A DNA stretch of 64,000 bases from Streptomyces zagrosensis (lineage in GTDB: Bacteria > Actinomycetota > Actinomycetes > Streptomycetales > Streptomycetaceae): NCBI RefSeq assembly GCF_014203645.1, contig NZ_JACHJL010000004.1, positions 470,751-534,750 of the forward strand. The letters run 5' to 3'. The first letter of the stretch is position 1. The number at the start of each line of letters is the position of its first letter. Below are positions 33,427 to 40,900 of the stretch, piece by piece. The translations under genes and the position numbers were made by a program. The notes under the pieces are model-generated. The model worked only from the letters and a program-made list of their open reading frames with translations. It was not told where the DNA came from and made no database searches.

Positions 33427-35013
33427 ATGCCGACCCCGCCAGCGGGTGGCGCTGCCCAGCCGGGCCCGCGCCGCTCGCCACACGAGAAAACCCCCGCGGA
33501 CGCCGACGAAGCGACGACGGGCAGCCCTGCCGACAGCACAGGCGCCGAGGACACCTCGGACGCCACACCCACGCCTAACGACGAGGGCGAAACGACCAGC
33601 ACCGAGCGTACGAACGGCGAACGCACCGGCAACGGACGTACCGACAATGGACGCACCAACGGCGGGCGCGCCGGCAACCGACGCACCCACAGCGGCCGTA
33701 CCAGCGGCCGGCGGATAGCCGTGCGGCGCCGGGTGACGGGCAGCAACCCCTGGCTGGCGGCGCTGTTCTTGCTGCCGGCGCTGGTGCTGCTCGGTGCGCT
33801 CGTCGTGTATCCGATCGTCTACTCGCTGCGGCGTAGCTTCTACAACGCGGCGGACAAGAAGTTCGTCGGCCTGGACAACTTCCAGGAGATGTTCACGGAC
33901 GACGCGATCCAACAAGCCGTCACCAACAACGTCATCTGGATCGTGGTCGCGCCGCTGTTGGCCACCGCGCTCGGGTTGATCTTCGCCGTGTTGACCGAAC
34001 GCATCCGCTGGGGCACCGCGTTCAAGTTGGTGATCTTCATGCCGATGGCGATCTCCATGCTCGCCGCGGGGATCATCTTCCGGCTGGTGTACGAGCAGGA
34101 CCCGGACCGGGGTGTGGCCAACGCGATGTGGGTGAGCGTGCACGACACGTTCGTCGAGCCCGCGCCGTTCGAGCGGGCCAATCCCGGGCGGCAGTCGCCG
34201 CTGACGGAGTCCGGGGATGGCACCATCAGCGACCCGAGGACGCTGCGCGCCGGCAGCCCGGTGCGCATCCCGCTGGTCGGCATACCGCGCGACCAGATCG
34301 GCGGGGCCCAGCACGCGGCAGCCGCGGACCCGCAGGACGGCAAGGTCACCGGCACCGTGTGGCGCGACTTCACCCGGGGCGGCAAGGGCACCCCGAACCA
34401 GATCGACGCGGGCGAAGAGGGGCTCGCCGACATCGAGGTGAGGGCGGTCAAGGGCAACAAGGTGGTGGCGAGCGCGAAGACCCGCGGCGACGGCACCTTC
34501 ACGCTGTCCGGCGCGGCTGACGGCGCCACGCTACGACTGCCGGGCTCCAACTTCGACGCTCCGTACAACGGTGCGGACTGGCTCGGTCCCACGCTGGTCA
34601 CCCCGGCCATCATCGGCTCGTACATCTGGATGTGGGCAGGCTTTGCGATGGTGCTCATCGCGGCCGGTCTGGCCGGACTGCCGCGCGAACTCCTGGAGGC
34701 CGCACGGGTGGACGGCGCGAACGAGTGGCAGGTCTTCCGGCGGGTGACGGTGCCGCTGCTGGGCCCGGTGCTCGGGGTCGTCCTGGTCACTCTGATGATC
34801 AATGTGTTGAAGATCTTCGACCTCGTGTACATCATCGCGCCGGGCGCCAGCCAGGACGAGGCCAACGTGTTGGCCCTCCAGCTCTACAAGTCGTCCTTCG
34901 GCACCGATGTCAACCAGGGCGTCGGCAGCGCCATCGCCGTCTTCCTGCTGCTCCTGGTGCTGCCGTTGATGTACGTCAATATCCGCCGCATTCGAAGGGA
35001 GCGCCGTCGATGA
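33427..35013 (+). CDS. Sugar ABC transporter permease (MalF-like) with large extracytoplasmic insert
   Basis: A 528-residue integral membrane subunit. Residues 1-105 are a hydrophilic, Thr/Asn/Arg-rich cytoplasmic tail containing repeats such as RTNGERTGNGRTDNGRTN. Membrane spans begin with PWLAALFLLPALVLLGALVV. Between spans around residue 225 and 385 is a 150-residue outside segment whose second half (TGTVWRDFTRGGKGTPN through GDGTFTLSGAADGATLRLPG) looks like a Cna-B/SdrD-type beta-sandwich. The EAA loop that contacts the ATPase is ELLEAARVDGANEWQVFRRV. The ATG at 33427 follows the binding-protein gene by 21 bp and its stop overlaps the next permease start. Confidence 0.88.
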   Translation: MPTPPAGGAAQPGPRRSPHEKTPADADEATTGSPADSTGAEDTSDATPTPNDEGETTSTERTNGERTGNGRTDNGRTNGGRAGNRRTHSGRTSGRRIAVRRRVTGSNPWLAALFLLPALVLLGALVVYPIVYSLRRSFYNAADKKFVGLDNFQEMFTDDAIQQAVTNNVIWIVVAPLLATALGLIFAVLTERIRWGTAFKLVIFMPMAISMLAAGIIFRLVYEQDPDRGVANAMWVSVHDTFVEPAPFERANPGRQSPLTESGDGTISDPRTLRAGSPVRIPLVGIPRDQIGGAQHAAAADPQDGKVTGTVWRDFTRGGKGTPNQIDAGEEGLADIEVRAVKGNKVVASAKTRGDGTFTLSGAADGATLRLPGSNFDAPYNGADWLGPTLVTPAIIGSYIWMWAGFAMVLIAAGLAGLPRELLEAARVDGANEWQVFRRVTVPLLGPVLGVVLVTLMINVLKIFDLVYIIAPGASQDEANVLALQLYKSSFGTDVNQGVGSAIAVFLLLLVLPLMYVNIRRIRRERRR

Positions 35014-35891
35014 CCAGTACGGAAACCGTCGTACGGGCCAAACAGTCGCTCGCCACCCGGATCGCGGCCCGGGCGGGGGGCGTGGGGATGCGGATCTTCC
35101 TCGTCGTCATCGCGCTGTTCTGGCTCACGCCCACCGCAGGGTTGCTGCTGTCCTCGCTACGTGACCCCGCCGAGGCAGATCTGTCCGGGTGGTGGCAGGT
35201 CTTCTCGCATCCGTCGCAGCTCACCGTGGACGGCTATGACCAGCTCTTGAACAACGAGGTGGTCACCGACTCGCTGTTCACCACCGTCCTGATCACCGTT
35301 CCGGCCACGGCTCTGGTCGTCCTCATCGGCGCGCTGGCCGGCTATGCCTTCGCCTGTATGGACTTCCCCGGCCGTGACTGGTGGTTCCTGCTGGTGGTGG
35401 GGCTGCTCGTGGTGCCGGTGCAGGTGGCGCTGATTCCGGTCTCCAAGCTGTTCGGCGAGATCGGCATCTTCCAGACCACCACGGGCGTGATCCTCTTCCA
35501 CACCGCTTTCGGGCTGCCGTTCGCCGTGTTCTTGCTGCACAACTTCTTCTCGGAGATCCCCCGCGAGCTCTTGGAGGCGGCCCGTCTCGACGGTGCGGGC
35601 GAGCTGCGGCTGTTCTTTCGCGTCGTGCTGCCGCTGGCGGGCCCGGCCATCGCTTCCCTGGCGATCTTCCAGTTCCTGTGGGTGTGGAACGACATGCTGG
35701 TGGCTCTGATCTTCGCCGACAGCGGCGACCCGCCCATCACGGTCGCCCTCCAGCAGCAGGCACGCCAGTTCAGCAACAACATCGACGTGCTGGGCCCGGG
35801 CGCCTTCGTCTCGATGATCATTCCGTTGGCCGTCTTCTTCGCCTTCCAGAAACAGTTCGTCTCCGGCGTCATGGCGGGGGCGGTGAAGTAG
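35010..35891 (+). CDS. Sugar ABC transporter permease (MalG-like)
   Basis: A 293-residue permease that pairs with the MalF-like subunit to form the membrane channel. Six spans are predicted by eye, starting IFLVVIALFWLTPTAGLLL. The EAA motif is ELLEAARLDGAGELRLFFRV, followed by the conserved LPLAGPAIASLAIFQFLWVW, and the C-terminus FVSGVMAGAVK is typical of MalG relatives. The ATG at 35010 overlaps the stop of the preceding gene (ATGA), so translation is coupled. This is the last gene of the three-gene operon. Confidence 0.94.
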   Translation: MTSTETVVRAKQSLATRIAARAGGVGMRIFLVVIALFWLTPTAGLLLSSLRDPAEADLSGWWQVFSHPSQLTVDGYDQLLNNEVVTDSLFTTVLITVPATALVVLIGALAGYAFACMDFPGRDWWFLLVVGLLVVPVQVALIPVSKLFGEIGIFQTTTGVILFHTAFGLPFAVFLLHNFFSEIPRELLEAARLDGAGELRLFFRVVLPLAGPAIASLAIFQFLWVWNDMLVALIFADSGDPPITVALQQQARQFSNNIDVLGPGAFVSMIIPLAVFFAFQKQFVSGVMAGAVK

Positions 35892-36146
35892 CGGCCGGCA
35901 CCATGGCGGGGCGGTGAGGCAGTTCGCAGCGGTGGACGGGTTCGCTCGGCCGACCGGGCCCGTTGCCCCGCCGCTCCCTGACTGCGCCACGTCCCGCGGG
36001 CCGGCGGGGCACGGCATGCGACCGCGCCGCAAGCGGCGCGACCGCGCGGCGCGAAGGGCGTCGTCGCAGCTCAGCGCGGTTCGACCACACCATATTCGGC
36101 GTAAATTATGCGACAACGCGCCCGGAACGCTGTTAGCTTCGCGCTC

Positions 36147-36650
36147 ATGTTTGCGGTCGGTGAGAAAGAGATTCGGGCGTCCTTCGTCAACTGTTCCAAG
36201 GGGGAGGCCAGCAGGATCAACCTGCCCCGGAACCTGGCCGAGCAGCCCTGGTCGGACCTGGACTTCCTGGGGTGGCGCGATCCGGGAGCGCCGGATCGGA
36301 GCTATCTCGTCATGCCGTACGAGGACAAGCTCACCGGCATCACCTTGCGGGTCCCCCAGGGCCCTCGCAAGAGCCTGACCAAGACGAACATCTGCACCAT
36401 GTGCCTGACATCTCACCCGGGTTCCGGGGTCGCGTTGCTGGCCGCGCGCAAGGCGGGTGCGGCCGGGCGGCAGGGCAATACGGTGGGTGCGTACATATGT
36501 GCTGACCTGGCCTGTTCGCTGTACGTCCGGGGGAAGAAGAAGCTGGAGATGGCACAGCGCTTCGAGGAGTCGCTGACGCTTGAGGAGCAGATCGCCCGTA
36601 CGATCCGCAACCTTGAGACGTTCTTGCAGCAGGTGTTTCGGCAGTCCTAG
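36147..36650 (+). CDS. FBP-domain EF-G-binding protein (FusB-like zinc-finger)
   Basis: A 167-residue protein of the FBP family, whose C-terminal treble-clef zinc finger is shared with FusB/FusC proteins that bind elongation factor G and can rescue it from fusidic acid. The finger is visible: a CTMC pair, 30 residues of loop, then CADLAC, with YVRGKKK after it. The N-terminal half is helical with KEIRASFVNCSKGEASRINL. The ATG at 36147 is favoured over 36108; a TTAGCT box 10 nt upstream suggests a leaderless mRNA. Whether this chromosomal version protects against fusidic acid or aids ribosome recycling is inference. Confidence 0.8.
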   Translation: MFAVGEKEIRASFVNCSKGEASRINLPRNLAEQPWSDLDFLGWRDPGAPDRSYLVMPYEDKLTGITLRVPQGPRKSLTKTNICTMCLTSHPGSGVALLAARKAGAAGRQGNTVGAYICADLACSLYVRGKKKLEMAQRFEESLTLEEQIARTIRNLETFLQQVFRQS

Positions 36651-36775
36651 CGGGCGGTCCCAGCCGGTGCGCGGCCCCGGTCGGCCGGGCTGCCTTGGCC
36701 ATGCAGCGAAAACCCCGGCCGCGCCGCCCAAGGGCCCCGCTACCAGGTCGCTCCTCCCAGCTCATCGCGACCCCG

Positions 36776-36802
36776 TGTCACACATGGCATGCGCGTTCCG
36801 TC
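36776..36802 (+). promoter_or_regulatory. ECF41-type promoter of the sigma factor gene
   Basis: TGTCACA at 36776-36782 and CGTC at 36799-36802 are separated by exactly 16 bp. As I recall, published ECF41 sigma factors recognise TGTCACA-N16-CGTC, usually upstream of their own gene or partner. Confidence 0.75.
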
Positions 36803-36820
36803 ATGGTGATGACGGAACGC
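36793..36820. repeat. 12-bp inverted repeat over the sigma-factor start region
   Basis: gcgttccgtcat and its exact complement are separated by ggtg. The left arm includes the -10 CGTC, so the element may be an operator or a 5' mRNA hairpin. Confidence 0.75.
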
Positions 36821-36838
36821 GACAGGAGAATGTGACCG

Positions 36839-37744
36839 ATGGACGAACGTGAATGGCTGGCCCAACGATTCGAGGCCGATCGGCCCCGGTTGCGGGCAGT
36901 GGCCTACCGCATGCTCGGCTCGCTCAACGAGTCGGAGGACGCCGTACAAGAGGCCTGGCTACGGCTCCAGCGCTCCGACGCAGGCGAGGTCGAGAATCTG
37001 AGCGGATGGCTGACGACGGTCGTCGCTCGGGTCTGCCTCGACATGCTGCGTACGCGTACGTCGCGGCGCGAACAGCCGTTGGACGGGCGGATTCCCGACC
37101 CGGTGGTGGACGCCACGGACGGCATCGACCCCGAGCACGAGGCGCTGCTGGCCGACGCGGTAGGGCTCGCTCTCCTCGTCGTACTCGACACGCTGGCCCC
37201 GGTCGAGCGGCTCGCGTTCGTCCTGCACGACATGTTCGCGGTGCCGTTCGACGAGATCGCGCCCCTCGTGGATCGTACGCCCGCCGCCGCACGGCAGCTC
37301 GCGAGCCGGGCGCGCCGCCGGGTGCGCGGCACGGAACCGCTGCCCGAAACGGACCTCCCGCGTCAGCGTGCGGTGGTGGATGCGTTCCTCGCCGCCGCAC
37401 GCGGCGGCGACTTCGATGCCCTGATCTCGCTGCTCGCCCCGGACATCGTGCTCCGGGTGGACTCCGGCGCCGTGCCCGTGGGCACCTCGCGCGAGATCCA
37501 TGGTTCGGCGGCGGTCGCCGGGCAGGCGCTCACCTTCGCGCGGCACGCGTCGGCATCGGCATCGGTGCCGGTCCTGGTCAACGGGGCGGCGGGCGTGCTC
37601 TCGCTGGTGGACGGTAAGCCGCGTTCGCTGCTGAGCTTCACCGTCAGGGACGGCCAGGTGACCCGCATCGACATCCTGGCCGACCAGGCTCGGATCGCGC
37701 GGCTCGACCTGGCCTCGTTCATCGCCGACCGGCCCGAATCCTGA
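36839..37744 (+). CDS. ECF sigma factor of the SigJ/ECF41 type with C-terminal SnoaL-like domain
   Basis: A 301-residue extracytoplasmic-function sigma factor. Region 2 is AYRMLGSLNESEDAVQEAWL, with WLTTVVARVCLDMLRTRTS after it; region 4 is in PVERLAFVLHDMFAVPFDEI. The C-terminal 120 residues (RQRAVVDAFLAAARGGDFDA onward) form the SnoaL-like domain that in ECF41 proteins both helps and restrains activity in place of a separate anti-sigma factor. The ATG at 36839 has aggag upstream. A matching ECF41 promoter lies 37 bp before it, so it is probably autoregulated. The usual partner gene (a COE-type oxidoreductase or decarboxylase) is not adjacent. Confidence 0.92.
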   Translation: MDEREWLAQRFEADRPRLRAVAYRMLGSLNESEDAVQEAWLRLQRSDAGEVENLSGWLTTVVARVCLDMLRTRTSRREQPLDGRIPDPVVDATDGIDPEHEALLADAVGLALLVVLDTLAPVERLAFVLHDMFAVPFDEIAPLVDRTPAAARQLASRARRRVRGTEPLPETDLPRQRAVVDAFLAAARGGDFDALISLLAPDIVLRVDSGAVPVGTSREIHGSAAVAGQALTFARHASASASVPVLVNGAAGVLSLVDGKPRSLLSFTVRDGQVTRIDILADQARIARLDLASFIADRPES

Positions 37745-37874
37745 GCGCCTCGTGCTCGGCGCTGGGGAACGGCTCCCCGGCGCGGAGCACGGTCCGCTGC
37801 GCGCGGGCGCGCAGGAAACGCGCCCGGTGAGAGACCGGCAGGCTGCCCACCGTCGCGTGACCCCTCATACGCCC

Positions 37875-37915
37875 GCAGGGGCGGTGGTACGGAAATCCCG
37901 TACCACCGCCCCTGC
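37875..37915. terminator. Bidirectional hairpin between the sigma factor and NAD-GDH genes
   Basis: A perfect 18-bp stem (gcaggggcggtggtacgg and its complement) with a 5-nt loop lies between convergent genes. Confidence 0.85.
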
Positions 37916-37984
37916 GTTGGCAGCGTGTTGCATGCCACCCCTACGCAGCATGTCGCGTGCGGCCCCTGCGGGGACCGCTTCCGC

Positions 37985-40900
37985 TCAGCTGTGTGAGCGC
38001 AGCAGCGTACGCATGGTGCGCATGGCCACCGACAGGTTGGCCAGGTCGAACGCGTCCGAACTCTGGATTTCCTCCAGCGTGGTACGAGCGCGACCGAGCA
38101 GCGCCGCGTTCTTCTCCTCCCACGCCGTGAACCGCTGCTCGGGCGTGGAGGCGCCGTCGCCCACCGAGAGGATGTCGGAGGTGAGCGCGGCGTGTGCCGC
38201 GTACAGGTCCTCACGGATGGATGCGCGGGCCATGGACTGCCACCGGTCGGAGCGCGGCAGTTCGATGATCCGGTCCATGAGCTGGCTGATCCGCAACCGG
38301 TCGGCGACGTCGTAGTAGACCTCGGCGACGGCCAGCGGGTCCTTGCCGGTGCGGTCCGCGATGGCGACGATGTCCAGCGTCGGGAATGCGGACGAGAAGC
38401 TCGCCACCCGCGAAGCCAGTTCGTCCGGCACGCCGGTCTGCGTCAACTCCTCCTTGATCCGTTGGTACCACTCCAGGTCCGCGCCGCGCAGCAGCTTCGG
38501 CAGCGCGGCCCACACCGTGGCGACCCGCTCGCTGAAGAAGTCGATGGTCTCCGCCAGTTCCAGCGGCTGCGGCCGATTGTTGAGCAGCCAGCGGGTACCG
38601 CGCTCCACCAGTCGGCGCGAGTGCAGCCGGATGCGGGTTTGTACATCGGCGGCCACCACGTTGTCCAGCGCCTCGACCTCGTCCCACACCCCGGCGAGCC
38701 CGAAGATCTCGCGACCCGCGGTCTGGGCGCGTACGACCTCTTCGGTTGAGGCGCCGGTCTCCTCGCGCATCCGGTGCAGGAAGGTCGAACCACCGGTGTT
38801 GACGGTGTCGTTGACCAGCACGGTGGTGACGATCTCGCGGCGCAGCGCGTGCGCGTCGATCTGCTCGGCGAAGCGCTCGCGCAGCGGCTGCGGGAAGTAG
38901 GCGTGCAGCAACCGCTGGAGGTAGGGGTCGTCCGGTAGGTCGGTGGCGATCAGCTCATGGGCCACCGTGATCTTGATGTACGCGAGGATCACGGCCAGTT
39001 CGGGCTGGGTGAGGCCACGCGAGGCGGCGAGCCGCTCACGGATCTGCCGGTCGGTCGGTAGGAACTCCAACTGCCGGTCGAGCTGGCCCTCGCGGGAGAG
39101 GCGGCGCATGAACCGCTGGTGCGCGTGGAGCAGGCTGGGCGCCTGCGCTACGGCGTTGCCCAGGGCGGTGTTCTGCGCGTAGTTGTTCCGCAACACCAGC
39201 GTGCCGATCTCGTCGGTCATCTCCGCGAGCAGCTTGTTGCGCTGCTTGACGGTCATATCGCCGTCCGCGACCACCGCGTTGAGCAGGATCTTGATGTTGA
39301 CCTCGTGGTCCGAGGTGTCCACGCCGGCGCTGTTGTCGATGGCGTCGGTGTTGATCCGGCCGCCGGTGGCCTGCCCCTCGGCGTCACGCGACCCGCCAAA
39401 GCGGGCGAACTCGATGCGGCCGAGCTGGGTCAGGCCCAGGTTGCCGCCCTCGCCGACGACCTTGACCTGGAGGTCCTGGCCGTCCACCCGGATCGCGTCG
39501 TTCGCCTTGTCGCCGACATCGGCCTGCGATTCGACGGCGGATTTCACGTACGTGCCGATGCCGCCGTTCCACAGCAGGTCCACCGGCGCCTGCAAGATGG
39601 CCTTCATCAGCTCGGCCGGAGTCAGCTTGGCGACGCCCTTGGGGATGCCGAGCGCCGCCCGCACCTGGGCGTTGATCGGAATGGACTTGGCGCTGCGCGG
39701 GTGGATGCCACCGCCCGCGGAGAGCAGCTTGGTGTTGTAGTCGGCCCACGAGGAGCGGGGCAGCTCGTACAGCCGGCGGCGCTCGGCGTACGAGACGGCC
39801 GCGTCCGGGTTCGGGTCGAGGAAGATGTGCCGGTGGTCGAACGCGGCCACCAGCCGAATGTGCTCGCTGAGCAGCATGCCGTTGCCGAACACGTCACCCG
39901 ACATGTCCCCGACGCCGACGACCGTGAAGTCCTCGCTCTGGGTGTCGTGGCCCAGCTCGCGGAAGTGCCGCTTGACCGACTCCCAGGCACCCCGCGCGGT
40001 GATGCCCATGCCCTTGTGGTCGTACCCGGCAGAGCCACCGGACGCGAAGGCGTCGCCGAGCCAGAAGCCGTAGTCGACGGCGACCTCGTTGGCGATGTCG
40101 GAGAACGTCGCGGTGCCCTTGTCGGCGGCGACCACGAGGTAGGTGTCGTCCTCGTCGTGCCGGACGACGCCCTCGGGGTGGACGACCTGTCCACCGACGA
40201 GGTTGTCGGTGATGTCGAGCAGCCCGGAGATGAAGATCTTGTAGCAGGCGATTCCCTCGGCCAACCACGCGTCACGATCCACCGACGGGTCGGGCAGCCG
40301 CTTGCCAACGAAGCCGCCCTTGGCGCCCACGGGCACGATGACGGTGTTCTTCACCATCTGCGCCTTGACCAGGCCGAGGATCTCGGTACGGAAGTCCTCA
40401 CGCCGGTCGGACCAACGCAGCCCACCGCGAGCGACCTTGCCGAACCGCAGGTGCACGCCCTCCACGCGGGGGGAGTACACCCAGACCTCGTAAGCGGGGC
40501 GCGGCGCGGGCAGGTCAGGGATGGCCTGCGGGTCGAGCTTGATGGAGAGGTAGCTGTGCGGCTGACCGGAATCACTCTTGTGGCTTCCGCTCCCGCTTCC
40601 GCCGCTCTGACCTCCTCTTTCGCTTCCGCCGCTGGCGCTCTGACCTCCTCTTTCGCTTCCGCCGCTGGCGCTCTGACTTCCTCTTTCGCTTCCGCCGCTG
40701 GCGCTCTGGAAGTGATTCGTCCGCAGCGTCGCCTTGATGAGGGTGAGGAACGCGCGCAGGATGCGGTCCTCGTCCAGGCTGGCGACCTGGTCGAGCGCGG
40801 CCTCCAGCTCTTCGAGCAGGGCGTCGGTGAGCTCGTTGCCTGCTCGCTGCCGCGCCGGCGACATCCGAGCCTCGAAGAGGTTCACGAGCAGCCGGGTGGT

